A DNA stretch of 52,985 nt from Acinetobacter sp. UBA3106. Lineage in GTDB: Bacteria; Pseudomonadota; Gammaproteobacteria; Pseudomonadales; Moraxellaceae. The translations under genes and the position numbers were made by a program. The stretch spans positions 1 to 52,985 of the forward strand of contig DFAM01000006.1 of assembly GCA_002365595.1 (NCBI GenBank). Reading direction: 5' to 3'. The notes beneath the pieces were generated by a model. It did not search any database. It was not told the DNA's origin and worked only from the letters and a program-made list of their open reading frames with translations. This document shows, piece after piece, positions 44,941-52,985 of this stretch. Each line of letters starts with the position of its first letter. Position 1 is the stretch's first letter.

Positions 44941-45867
44941 CTATTTCAAGCGCGCCTCACGATTCACTTCTTTAGCATTCGCGTACTGATCAATATCTTC
45001 TTCATTCAATGGCTGAACAGTTGCAGGACGGTCCACAAAGCCCATTTTCGGTACAGGAATTTCAATCTGATTATCCAAAAAGCCGTTACGGATGCGTTCC
45101 TGCATTTCGTCACGCACTTTTAAAAAGTTTTCACGATCACACCAAATCGCAAATAACAGTTCAATGGATGATTCGCGGAAGGCTGTAACCGTAACCGCCG
45201 GTTTAGGGTCAGCCAGAACCAATGGATATTTATTGGCTACATCCAGTAGTACTTCACGAACTTTAATGATGTCTTCATGGAAATTAATGGCTAAGGTAAT
45301 TGGAATCCGCCGGATCGGGAATTTGGACAGGTTGTAGACGGGCGCACGAATCAGCTGTTCATTCGGCACGCGGACATACACATTGTCCTGAGTCAGCAGT
45401 TTTACCGAAAGCAGGTCAATCGAAATCACTTCACCTTCAATGGTATGACCACGAATCAAGGTCATTTGTACCGTATCACCAATTTCAAAAGAACCTTCCC
45501 CAATCAGGAACAAACCGCTGATCAAGTTCGAGGCCGAAGTTTGTGATGCGAAACCCAGCGCAACCGTTAAAATACCTGCCGCCCCTAAAAATACACTCAG
45601 TTTAAAACCGGCTTCTTTCAGGCTGGCCATCACAAAGATCAGGAAGATGAAATAAAAAATCCCGCGGCGCCAAACCAGACTTTGGTGCGCATTAAAACGT
45701 GAACCAATGGTGCGAATAAAGGTGTTGGAGACAAAACGTGCAATTAAAAAACCGATAAAACACAGCACAATGGCAACGATAATTTCAGTCAGGCGTTCGG
45801 TATTGATATTGGTAAAAATACCTTTGATGCTGCTGGTAATTTCTTTTGGAATATTGGAGTCTGCCAT
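44941..45867 (-). CDS. MscS-type mechanosensitive channel
   Basis: A small-conductance mechanosensitive channel of 308 residues. It has hydrophobic spans near 25-45 and 65-85 and the pore-lining TM3 (AGILTVALGFASQTSASNLISGLFL, given here in pieces: glycine/alanine-rich, then QTSASNLISG). The beta domain follows (IGDTVQMTLIRGHTIEGEV) and then the C-terminal mixed domain. It should open on hypo-osmotic shock. It begins eight bases after the end of an unknown protein on the same strand, which suggests co-translation and a shared function. Confidence 0.93.
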   Translation of the reverse strand: MADSNIPKEITSSIKGIFTNINTERLTEIIVAIVLCFIGFLIARFVSNTFIRTIGSRFNAHQSLVWRRGIFYFIFLIFVMASLKEAGFKLSVFLGAAGILTVALGFASQTSASNLISGLFLIGEGSFEIGDTVQMTLIRGHTIEGEVISIDLLSVKLLTQDNVYVRVPNEQLIRAPVYNLSKFPIRRIPITLAINFHEDIIKVREVLLDVANKYPLVLADPKPAVTVTAFRESSIELLFAIWCDRENFLKVRDEMQERIRNGFLDNQIEIPVPKMGFVDRPATVQPLNEEDIDQYANAKEVNREARLK

Positions 45868-45875
45868 AATGCCCC

Positions 45876-46706
45876 CTAGAAAAACGAGTCAAACATATTA
45901 AACAAAGCACTGGCTGGAGCACGTGGCGGATGCAGATACATCACTTCGCCTGCATGAGGCGGGGTACGGTTTTCAATTCGAATGCGTGGCGGTCGATCCG
46001 AACCTTCATGTAAGACTTTAATCTGTGAAGTCCATAAGCGTCCGGTACTTTCACTATAGAACAGGGGAAGTGCAGAAACCGGCACATTCATCCGGTCAAA
46101 GCGCAGTTGTTGATGGCTGGTATTATGGAATTCAATCGGGGTCACCGCGCGAAAAGCGCGTGGCTTGAGTTGATGTAATTCAGTACGGCCATCGACCGAG
46201 GTGGCATAACAAATTTCACCGGTACGATGATTCGGGCCAAACCAGGTGTCCTTAGGTAGAATGACTGGAATATCAAACAGCGGATCTTTTTGTCCTTCGA
46301 CAAAACCTGCAATCCATAACGGGGTACTGATATACAGCGTACCGCGCTGTCCTGCTGGGATATAAATAGGATCAACCGGTTTAATCACCACCGAGCGATC
46401 CGCCAAACGCGGCATAAGCTGTAACTTATCTTGCGTTGACTTAAACATATAACGTTCTACTTTGACCGGCTGTGGAAAGCCAAAATTGGGATCTTCAATC
46501 GCATGCCACTTCTGTTCATAGTCATATTGAACTTGAGGGCGATGGTATTCTAGGCGCCATTCCTGTAGACCACGAGTCAGACGAAATAACAGTGAACCAA
46601 ACTGCCAGGCTTTAGGCTGATTCAGTTCAAAGCTTTGTTCGCCCCACCATTTGATTAAATTGGGCTGCTCTGCATCTATCAATTCATCGTTTTTAGACAA
46701 CGGCAT
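45876..46706 (-). CDS. Unknown protein paired with the MscS-type channel
   Basis: A 276-residue soluble protein without signal peptide or membrane segment, rich in proline, arginine and aromatic residues, and probably mostly beta-structured. It may belong to the DUF432 family, whose members I recall beside MscS genes in other prokaryotes, but I cannot verify this. Features include WWGEQSFELNQPKAWQFGSL near the start and ENRTPPHAGEVMYLHPPRAP at the end. Eight bases separate it from the channel gene, so the pair is almost certainly co-transcribed. A cytoplasmic partner or regulator of the channel is a reasonable hypothesis. Confidence 0.65.
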   Translation of the reverse strand: MPLSKNDELIDAEQPNLIKWWGEQSFELNQPKAWQFGSLLFRLTRGLQEWRLEYHRPQVQYDYEQKWHAIEDPNFGFPQPVKVERYMFKSTQDKLQLMPRLADRSVVIKPVDPIYIPAGQRGTLYISTPLWIAGFVEGQKDPLFDIPVILPKDTWFGPNHRTGEICYATSVDGRTELHQLKPRAFRAVTPIEFHNTSHQQLRFDRMNVPVSALPLFYSESTGRLWTSQIKVLHEGSDRPPRIRIENRTPPHAGEVMYLHPPRAPASALFNMFDSFF

Positions 46707-46799
46707 ATTTCCTTTATAACTTAATCATGAAAAACAGACTTCACGCTGTCCTATGCTTAGAGTACACTCAAATCAATTTATTCATCATTATAAACTTTG

Positions 46800-48287
46800 A
46801 TGCAAGTACTTAAACAATTACAAATACCATATAGTTTTGCCAAGCGTCATGGCGTATTGCTGCGTTACGAGGGTGATCAGGCATTTATTGTACGTCGTGA
46901 AAATACGCCGTTGCTGGCAATACAGGAAGCCCGTCGCTATTTGGGTCATCCTGCACAGCACCAGTTGTGTAGTGAACAGGAATTTCACCAGTTACTCAGT
47001 TCCAGTTTTGCCGGCGATACCGGTGAATCGCAACAGGTGGCTGCCGGTCTGGAAGATCATCCTGATTTACTCAGTCTGGCCGACTCGGTACCCGAAGCTG
47101 AAGACCTGATGGATCAGGAAGATGATGCACCGATTGTCCGGCTGATCAATGCCTTATTGTCAGAAGCCATTCGCGTGGGCGCTTCCGATATTCATATTGA
47201 ATCTTTTGAGAAAAAACTGTCGGTGCGCTTACGTGTCGATGGGCAGCTGCGTGAAATTGTGCAGCCGCGGCGTGAACTGGCACCATTGTTGGTGTCACGA
47301 ATTAAAGTTATGGCTAAACTGGATATTGCTGAAAAGCGTATTCCGCAAGATGGCCGTATTTCCTTACGCCTTGCTGGACGTGAAGTGGATGTCCGTGTTT
47401 CGACGTTGCCGTCATCGCATGGGGAACGTGTGGTGATGCGTTTGCTCGACAAGCAGGCTGGACGCCTCAATATGACCCACTTGGGTTTGATGCAACCGGA
47501 TTATGAACGCTTAACTCATCTGGTGCATCGTCCACACGGCATTATCCTGGTGACCGGACCCACCGGTTCGGGTAAAACCACCACCTTATATGCAGCTTTA
47601 TCAGACTTGAATGATGGTTCAAAAAATATTTTAACGGCAGAAGATCCGATTGAATATCAGCTGGAAGGCATTGGACAAACTCAGGTCAATACTAAAGTGG
47701 ACATGACCTTTGCTCGTGCTTTAAAAGCCATGCTGCGTCAGGACCCAGATGTGGTAATGGTCGGTGAAATTCGTGATCTGGAAACGGCAGAAATTGCGGT
47801 TCAGGCATCATTAACAGGTCACTTGGTTTTATCTACACTACATACCAATACGGCAATTGGTGCGGTCACCCGTTTAAAAGATATGGGCATTGAACCTTTC
47901 TTATTGGCCAGTTCTCTGATTGGCGTCATTGCCCAGCGTTTGGTTCGAACTTTATGTCCACGCTGTGCCACCTGGCATGACGCAGATGCGTTTGAAACCG
48001 AAATTTTCAGGCATCTGGATGTCGGAGCTGAACTGAAGTTACCGAAACCGAAAGGTTGTGATCACTGTGCGCATACCGGTTTTATGGGACGTACAGCGAT
48101 TTATGAAATTGTCCCTGTCGATGAACCGATGCGCCGTCTGATTCATGGCAATGCGGCTGAATATGAGCTGGAAAGTTATGCACGTAAACAGTCCGGTTCA
48201 ATCCGTGATGATGGTCTGCGTAAAGTACTGGCAGGAAAAACCACTCTGGAAGAAGTACTACGCGTCACCAATGAAGCTGCGGATTAA
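46800..48287 (+). CDS. gspE: Type II secretion ATPase GspE
   Basis: The cytoplasmic motor ATPase of the type II secretion system. The 495-residue protein has a short N1E-like region, then RIPQDGRISLRLAGREVDVR, Walker A GPTGSGKTTTLYAAL near 253, an aspartate box, Walker B (PDVVMVGEIRD), the histidine box and a four-cysteine zinc motif (CPRC and CDHC), which is typical of GspE/PilB ATPases. The N-terminal length and sequence favour GspE over PilB. No other gsp gene is adjacent; Acinetobacter type II genes are known to be scattered. The ATG at 46800 is preceded by an in-frame TTG. Confidence 0.93.
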   Translation: MQVLKQLQIPYSFAKRHGVLLRYEGDQAFIVRRENTPLLAIQEARRYLGHPAQHQLCSEQEFHQLLSSSFAGDTGESQQVAAGLEDHPDLLSLADSVPEAEDLMDQEDDAPIVRLINALLSEAIRVGASDIHIESFEKKLSVRLRVDGQLREIVQPRRELAPLLVSRIKVMAKLDIAEKRIPQDGRISLRLAGREVDVRVSTLPSSHGERVVMRLLDKQAGRLNMTHLGLMQPDYERLTHLVHRPHGIILVTGPTGSGKTTTLYAALSDLNDGSKNILTAEDPIEYQLEGIGQTQVNTKVDMTFARALKAMLRQDPDVVMVGEIRDLETAEIAVQASLTGHLVLSTLHTNTAIGAVTRLKDMGIEPFLLASSLIGVIAQRLVRTLCPRCATWHDADAFETEIFRHLDVGAELKLPKPKGCDHCAHTGFMGRTAIYEIVPVDEPMRRLIHGNAAEYELESYARKQSGSIRDDGLRKVLAGKTTLEEVLRVTNEAAD

Positions 48288-48320
48288 AACGAAGTTCTGT
48301 TTACTGTTTATGATTTGATA

Positions 48321-48356
48321 AATTGCCGAACTTAACAAAGTTCGGTAATTATTTTC
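48321..48356 (+). terminator. Probable terminator of gspE
   Basis: A 13-pair stem with one G-U pair (AATTGCCGAACTT with AAAGTTCGGTAATT, loop AACA), followed by ATTTT, 34 bases after the gspE stop. Confidence 0.65.
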
Positions 48357-48668
48357 ATCAGTTGAGCGCGAAATGGGGCAGTCGGATGACTGGGATTAGC
48401 TGGGCTTCATTTTGATAAAACTTTTACCTAGTTCGAATCATCTCCAAAGTAAAAATATCTTAGATTCTGAGCTTTTTATCTCAATTAATGATGCTGTTGA
48501 GACTTTTTCTCAGCAAATTATTTTTTAATAAAACTCAATATATTTTATGGGGTTTGGAGATATTCCCTAAATGGCTAGATTCACCTGACATTTATCTGAC
48601 TTTTTAAGTGAATCAGATCAACAAGTTTAATTTATGTGGATGAGAAATTTGAGATGTGATGAATAGAC

Positions 48669-48704
48669 TCTATCCTAAAATTATCTGATTTATTTTAGGA
48701 TAGA
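48669..48704 (-). terminator. Inverted repeat after ohr, possible terminator
   Basis: TCTATCCTAAAAT and ATTTTAGGATAGA form a perfect 13-pair stem with a ten-base loop 13 bases after the ohr stop. The following sequence on the minus strand lacks a good T-run, so termination strength is uncertain. Confidence 0.5.
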
Positions 48705-48716
48705 TTTAGATTCTAC

Positions 48717-49142
48717 TTAGGTCATCACATTCAAAGTCACATTAATATTATTACGTGTTGCGTTGGAATAAGGGCAGACAATATGCGCAGCATCCACCAG
48801 TTTTTGTGCTTCTGCTTGATCCATACCTTCTAAATGAATATTCAAGGTTACTTCAATTCCGAAGCCAGTTGGAATCGGACCAATTCCAACTTCACCTTCA
48901 ATATAAGCATCTTTACTGATATTGAGTTTATCTCGATTGGCAACGAATTTCATGGCACCGAGAAAACAGGCTGAATAACCTGCGGCAAAAAGTTGTTCAG
49001 GATTGGTGCCACCACCCGGTCCGCCCATTTCTTTAGGCACGGCTAACTGAACATCCAGAATTCCATCAGATGAGGTTGCACGTCCGTCACGACCACCGGT
49101 TGCTTTGGCTTTTGCTGTATAGACTGCTTTTTCTAAGGCCAT
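48717..49142 (-). CDS. ohr: Organic hydroperoxide resistance protein
   Basis: An OsmC/Ohr-family thiol peroxidase that reduces organic and fatty-acid hydroperoxides. The protein is 141 residues and the two catalytic cysteines are in FAAGYSACF (Cys59) and IVCPYSNATR (Cys123), the Ohr (not OsmC) pattern. The ATG at 49142 is chosen because AGAG is well placed for it, whereas an ATG nine bases upstream has no room for a binding site. The usual repressor gene ohrR is not adjacent, and no clear OhrR palindrome is visible upstream. Confidence 0.92.
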   Translation of the reverse strand: MALEKAVYTAKAKATGGRDGRATSSDGILDVQLAVPKEMGGPGGGTNPEQLFAAGYSACFLGAMKFVANRDKLNISKDAYIEGEVGIGPIPTGFGIEVTLNIHLEGMDQAEAQKLVDAAHIVCPYSNATRNNINVTLNVMT

Positions 49143-49263
49143 TTTTATCATCTCTACGTTTTTATTTAAGCTGTTATGGTGTGGGATTTTGTAGAAAGAA
49201 TAAGCAGTGATTTTGTAATTTTATAGAAATTTAAAGCTAAAAATTCAATTTAAGGCAGGTGAA

Positions 49264-50088
49264 TTAGAAATTGATGATTTTACGATGCTGAATTAAAGGC
49301 ATAGAACTGCGGATGGCATTTTGTTCAGCTAGATCAAAAGGTACAGTAATCAAACTTGCGCCTTCAGTATGCACGATATCTAAAATTTCACCGCGACTAT
49401 TGGTTGCGGCAGCATGTCCCCAAGTCTGACGTTTCTCGCCATGCCAGCCCTGTTGAGCTGCGCCTAAAACCTGACACTGGCTGTCGAGCGCACGTGACTG
49501 AAGCAGTAACTGCCAATGCATTTGACCGGTTGTGTAGGTAAATGCAGCTGGTGCAGTCAGCATATGAGCGCCTTGGCTACGTAAAGTTAAAGCCAATTCA
49601 GGAAAGCGTAAGTCATAGCACACCATCAGACCAATATTACCAAACGGGGTTTTGGCAACGACCACATCTGTTCCAGGTTCAAAGAATTGCGATTCCTGAT
49701 ATCCACCAACCGCATCACCCACTTGTACGTCAAACAGGTGAATCTTGTCATAACGTGCTTCAGTGCGTTCCGGGCTAATGCACAGGCTGACCGTACGTAC
49801 CCGACCATCCGTAATAGTAGAGCCATCTGGACGGAACGGGCATGGGAGAGTGCCTGCCACAATCCAGATTTGATATTGATGTGCCAGCTTTTCCAGACGC
49901 TGCTGAATAGCTTCGAACTGCGCTGCGGTGTCGCGTTGTTTTCCCGCGGCAAAACAGACAAAGTTTTCCGGGAAAACAATCAGCTCTGCACCACCGGCTT
50001 TACTTTGTTGTATCAATGACTCGATCACAATGAAATTGGCTTCAATATCATCTTGGGAATTCATTTGTACAACAGAGAGTAAAGTCAT
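49264..50088 (-). CDS. Carbon-nitrogen hydrolase, nitrilase superfamily
   Basis: A cytosolic amidohydrolase of 274 residues with the full Glu-Lys-Cys triad: Glu41 in VFPENF, Lys115 in YDKIHLFD and Cys157 in MVCYDLRFPE. It resembles the Nit1/Nit2-like branch, in which deaminated-glutathione or omega-amidase activities are known. The exact substrate cannot be decided from sequence. It follows the STAS-protein gene after 24 bases on the same strand and may be co-transcribed with the phosphatase/STAS pair. Confidence 0.88.
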   Translation of the reverse strand: MTLLSVVQMNSQDDIEANFIVIESLIQQSKAGGAELIVFPENFVCFAAGKQRDTAAQFEAIQQRLEKLAHQYQIWIVAGTLPCPFRPDGSTITDGRVRTVSLCISPERTEARYDKIHLFDVQVGDAVGGYQESQFFEPGTDVVVAKTPFGNIGLMVCYDLRFPELALTLRSQGAHMLTAPAAFTYTTGQMHWQLLLQSRALDSQCQVLGAAQQGWHGEKRQTWGHAAATNSRGEILDIVHTEGASLITVPFDLAEQNAIRSSMPLIQHRKIINF

Positions 50089-50112
50089 AGGAGATAAGCT
50101 CTAAAAATATTT

Positions 50113-50631
50113 TTATACGTTTTGCTGAGACACTTGTTCTAAGCTCTCTTGTTCTTTTTGTAATTGTTTCACCAAAGGCTCAAACATGTTTTGGTTACTT
50201 TCATTTAACTTCATCAATGTTTTATGGGCATCTAAAACAGTGGTTAACATAACATTATGGGTAATGTGCTCTTCAATTAACTCACGGGTGCATACTTTCG
50301 GATCACCGCAGTAATTTAAAATCACAAAAACCTGCCCCAAGCCCATACTATTGGCCAAGGTAGTAATATCTGGATTGGTAGATAACATGACAGCCTGAAT
50401 CTGATGAGTTTGCTTCAGCTTTAAACCAAGCTTGGCAAGTACACCTAAAACCGTACTGTCAATAAATGTAGTTTGGGTTAAATCTACGATTGCCCCAACG
50501 ACATTTGATTGCTGTTCAATTCGACTAAGAAGTTTGTCTAGACTGATACAAGATTGAGCACGCACTTCGCCAATAAGCTTAAAAATATGCGTTCCATTCA
50601 AGCTTGCATATTCAACATGACCTGTTGACAT
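50113..50631 (-). CDS. gigB: STAS-domain anti-anti-sigma-type protein (GigB-like)
   Basis: A 172-residue protein with an N-terminal STAS domain (about 1-105). The loop DST (Asp58-Ser59-Thr60) in FIDSTVLGVLAKLGL sits where SpoIIAA-type proteins are phosphorylated. The remaining ~65 residues are an extra helical tail. Position after a PP2C phosphatase matches the GigA/GigB pair described in A. baumannii, where GigA dephosphorylates GigB and the pair links to the nitrogen phosphotransferase system. The start MSTGHVEY (50631) is preferred over a GTG at 50670. The name rests on recalled context. Confidence 0.75.
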   Translation of the reverse strand: MSTGHVEYASLNGTHIFKLIGEVRAQSCISLDKLLSRIEQQSNVVGAIVDLTQTTFIDSTVLGVLAKLGLKLKQTHQIQAVMLSTNPDITTLANSMGLGQVFVILNYCGDPKVCTRELIEEHITHNVMLTTVLDAHKTLMKLNESNQNMFEPLVKQLQKEQESLEQVSQQNV

Positions 50632-50744
50632 ATAAATGCCATTTGCAGAGAAGGATCTTAAAATTATCACATAGGGCCACTATAGACTCAAGTAGCTAAC
50701 AGTCGTATATAGCTTAGTTGAAAGTTAACGTATTGATTATACGA

Positions 50745-51713
50745 TTAATTCATTCGGCGTAAACTTAAGATGGCGATGTCATCTGCCACATGTTCAGGTG
50801 CTTGGAATGATTGATTTTGCAAATGAAAGACTAATTTTTCAAATTGTTCATTCAGTCCGCCATCAAAAGGTTCGAGTGCACCATCAGAACAAATAATAAA
50901 CCGGGCATGACGATTCAGCACACATTCAAACTCTTCCACTTCAAGGTCTTCTGTCAGGCCCAAAGGAAAACTGCTGGTATTTAAGATTTTCGGCGCCTGG
51001 TTGGGTTCAATAATGATGGCAGGTGGATAATGTCCGGCACTTGACCAGCGTAATTGATGAGTTTCTAAATTGAGAACTCCGGCAATCATGGTAATGTGCT
51101 TTTCAATATTTTCCTGTACCAGCATGCCATTGAGTTTTTTAATCAACTCGCGCGGTGTTTTGGATCGGCCATGAAAAGCCGCCATCCAAGAGGTCAATAA
51201 ACTGCTGGTAACGCCATGTCCGGAAACATCTGCCAGATAAAACATGATTTCTTTATCGCTGATTTTCCAGTAATCGTACCAGTCGCCAGACAGATAGGCA
51301 GACGGTTGGAATAAGGTTTCAACCTTATAATTCATCAGTTCTATAGGATTGGGAAGCAGACACTTTTGTAAATAAGCCGCAGAGGGCAAGTCACGGCTAT
51401 CCTGATTGCGTTTATATTGCGCATCAATTTTAAGTAAGGAGTCTTCCGGATCACGTGGCAGCTTGTTCCAGATCCAGCCAGCCAAAGCGCCCAATTCCCA
51501 TGCTTGGGCTAAAGCGGTGCCTTCATTTTCAAAAGCCAGCACAATCGTGGGAAGTGACCACTGATGCGCGAGATAGTCTTGCACATCAGCAATAGCCAAG
51601 ATAGTTGGATCATACAAATCAATATCATCTATGTGAATCATTTGCACACTGGGGAGTGTACTGAGTACCTGATCTAAATAAGGAATATTGCGAGTCGGTT
51701 GAATGAAATACAT
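50745..51713 (-). CDS. gigA: SpoIIE/RsbU-type PP2C phosphatase (GigA-like)
   Basis: A serine/threonine phosphatase of 322 residues. The first ~100 residues look like a degenerate receiver-type domain; a linker (LQKCLLPNP near 116) is typical of RsbU proteins. The PP2C-like domain has the metal-binding acids in GDWYD (143-147), DVSGHG (162-167), SDG (276-278) and Asp311-Asp312. It likely acts on the STAS protein encoded 113 bases downstream. This gene pair matches GigA/GigB, a stress-response and antibiotic-tolerance regulator of A. baumannii. Confidence 0.8.
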   Translation of the reverse strand: MYFIQPTRNIPYLDQVLSTLPSVQMIHIDDIDLYDPTILAIADVQDYLAHQWSLPTIVLAFENEGTALAQAWELGALAGWIWNKLPRDPEDSLLKIDAQYKRNQDSRDLPSAAYLQKCLLPNPIELMNYKVETLFQPSAYLSGDWYDYWKISDKEIMFYLADVSGHGVTSSLLTSWMAAFHGRSKTPRELIKKLNGMLVQENIEKHITMIAGVLNLETHQLRWSSAGHYPPAIIIEPNQAPKILNTSSFPLGLTEDLEVEEFECVLNRHARFIICSDGALEPFDGGLNEQFEKLVFHLQNQSFQAPEHVADDIAILSLRRMN

Positions 51714-51825
51714 AAAAAAATTGTATGATCCTTAAATTGATAACATCTAGAGTTGTACTATAACAATCTAATGATCAGCAAAGGAAGATGCTGTACTGAT
51801 CATATTTCTATTAAATAGATACGAC

Positions 51826-52779
51826 TTATGTCGTTGTCGTGTCTAAATTATCCTCAGATGTTTCATTATTGGATTGATCGGAGTTATCTGGTTGATCCGG
51901 ATCTTCAGAGCTGTCTTCATCATCTTCAATGAACATGGTTTCAGGTTCGAGCCCTTTCTTTTCAGCAATGGAGAAATTTTTACGCTGTAAATAAATATCG
52001 CGTATTGCAGCGTATTTATCTCCTTGTAACACATCTTCAATTTCTAAAAGTTGTGATCGGGCATCAATACCGCGTAAAGCTTGGTCGGCCCAATAAATTC
52101 CGTCATGATCTTCCAGAAGGTATTTTTGTGGGCGGGCTTGACTGTCTACAAGGGTGCCCAATCCATCACGAAATGTACTTGGGCCAAAAACAGGTAGCAC
52201 AAGATATGGCCCAGAAGGAATACCGTAATAACCCAGCGTTGTACCAAAGTTTTCGTCTTCAGCAGATAACCCGATTCTTCGGGCCGGATCGGCAAAGCCT
52301 AAAGTAGTCAGGGTGTTAATGGTAAAACGTCCTAAAGATTCAGCAGCACGAAGAGGACGACCTTGAATTAACTGGTTTACCACATTCCACGGTTCGCCTA
52401 AGTTTTTACGGAACTGGCGATAAGAGCCGCGCACTTCAGTAGGAACTTTTTCTTTATATTGAATAGCGAGAGGACGGGCAACGTTACGATCTAATACATC
52501 ATTAAAAGCAAAAATCTGTCTATTTAAAGGTTGTAAAGGATCTTTCTGGTTTTCAGGCTGAGTTGCGTTTGCATTCACTTTCAAATCTTTGGCTTTAATA
52601 TTTTTTAATTCTTTTAAGGCTTCAATACGGGGATACTGTGCAGGCTGCGGCTGTGCTGTAGTAGATTCTAGCTCTGATGTAGTTTCCGGCTCAGAAGGAG
52701 AAGCTACATCCTGCGCAAATACAGGAGAACTTAATCCTACTGATAAAAGACTAACCCAAATATAATGAAAGTGACGCAT
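51826..52779 (-). CDS. mlaA: Outer-membrane phospholipid-asymmetry protein MlaA (VacJ)
   Basis: The outer-membrane component of the Mla system, which removes misplaced phospholipids from the outer leaflet together with MlaC and the MlaFEDB transporter. The 317-residue protein has the MlaA core (about 75-255: DPLQPLNRQIFAFND, GRFTINTLTTLGFADPA, GYYGIPSGPYLVLPVFGPS). The N-terminus is a classic signal peptide ending SSPVFAQ with no lipobox cysteine; I see no cysteine anywhere in the protein. The C-terminus has an extra acidic, disordered tail of about 35 residues. Other mla genes are not in the window. Confidence 0.92.
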   Translation of the reverse strand: MRHFHYIWVSLLSVGLSSPVFAQDVASPSEPETTSELESTTAQPQPAQYPRIEALKELKNIKAKDLKVNANATQPENQKDPLQPLNRQIFAFNDVLDRNVARPLAIQYKEKVPTEVRGSYRQFRKNLGEPWNVVNQLIQGRPLRAAESLGRFTINTLTTLGFADPARRIGLSAEDENFGTTLGYYGIPSGPYLVLPVFGPSTFRDGLGTLVDSQARPQKYLLEDHDGIYWADQALRGIDARSQLLEIEDVLQGDKYAAIRDIYLQRKNFSIAEKKGLEPETMFIEDDEDSSEDPDQPDNSDQSNNETSEDNLDTTTT

Positions 52780-52951
52780 AAAAAATCCTAGAGCTTTATT
52801 TAAGTCGGTACTTAAAGCTAAAAATACGTAATGAAATATATTAACAGGTCTTTGAATACAGGTATTAAAACAAATTTGATCAAAATATGTAGGAAAAAAT
52901 GATAAAACGACTAAAAAATATCCTGACAGTATGAAAAGTTAAAAAAGGGTG

Positions 52952-52979
52952 TTGCATTGGATTGGAAATACTGTAGAAT
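52952..52979 (+). promoter_or_regulatory. Strong promoter at the right edge, pointing outward
   Basis: TTGCAT (52952-52957) and TAGAAT (52974-52979) are separated by 16 bases, close to a sigma-70 consensus, followed by GCACAT. The form resembles stable-RNA promoters. The gene it drives lies beyond the window. Confidence 0.6.
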
Positions 52980-52985
52980 GCACAT

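Larger units (their letters stand above)
48288..48716. other. Intergenic region gspE / ohr
   Basis: A 429-base gap between convergent genes. It has the likely gspE terminator at 48321-48350, an inverted repeat GATTCAC/GTGAATC (48578-48614) and a long 13-pair palindrome next to the ohr stop. No coding sequence is apparent. Confidence 0.5.

Noticed and set aside
1..52985. CRISPR array, tRNA or rRNA gene, intact transposase or phage gene
   Set aside because: I looked for regularly spaced direct repeats, cloverleaf-like sequences and transposase or integrase motifs in gaps and ORFs and found none. The palindromic repeats at four loci are not regularly spaced arrays.

Overview
The window is a chromosomal segment of a gammaproteobacterium of the genus Acinetobacter (Moraxellaceae). 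I base this on recalled gene order and family style: an A+T-rich genome, a lone gspE, a phosphatase/STAS pair of GigA/GigB type beside mlaA, a pheS-pheT-ihfA operon and a trxA/rho/ppx neighbourhood. The species was not determined. Nearly all of it is ordinary core genome. I saw no rRNA, tRNA, CRISPR array, prophage or intact insertion sequence.

Left part (1-9.3 kb): the acetate-activation operon ackA-pta, a small membrane protein, proA, an alpha/beta hydrolase fused to a degenerate PilZ domain, an LCM-type methyltransferase and nagZ. From 9.5 to 20.5 kb, mostly on the plus strand: the periplasmic protease prc, an MHYT-GGDEF-EAL cyclic-di-GMP protein, prfC, two tandem related lipoproteins translationally linked to a TatD nuclease, a Bax-inhibitor-1 family membrane protein and fabI. 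From 20.7 to 26.5 kb: a yibN-like/grxC/secB cluster, rsgA divergent from orn, tcdA, a nucleotide-kinase-like gene broken by an in-frame stop, and an unknown tail-anchored protein.

From 26.7 to 42 kb: the pheS-pheT-ihfA operon, an alanine-rich small lipoprotein, rho, trxA, ppx, accA overlapping tilS, proC, a YggT protein and polA. From 42 to 53 kb: a large DUF2339 membrane protein, an MscS-type channel paired with an unknown protein, gspE, ohr, a nitrilase-family amidohydrolase, a STAS protein plus PP2C phosphatase (GigB/GigA type) and mlaA. A strong promoter at the extreme right edge points out of the window.

Four intergenic loci carry a family of short C/T- and G/A-rich inverted repeats typical of small non-coding palindromic elements. 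One of them supplies the stop codon of the DUF2339 gene. The most interesting points are the hydrolase-PilZ fusion, the tandem CX4C lipoproteins, the channel/unknown-protein pair, the nonsense-broken kinase, a structured element between trxA and ppx, an MlaA without a lipobox cysteine and a WCAPC thioredoxin. I did not find an obviously new multi-gene system such as a defence island.
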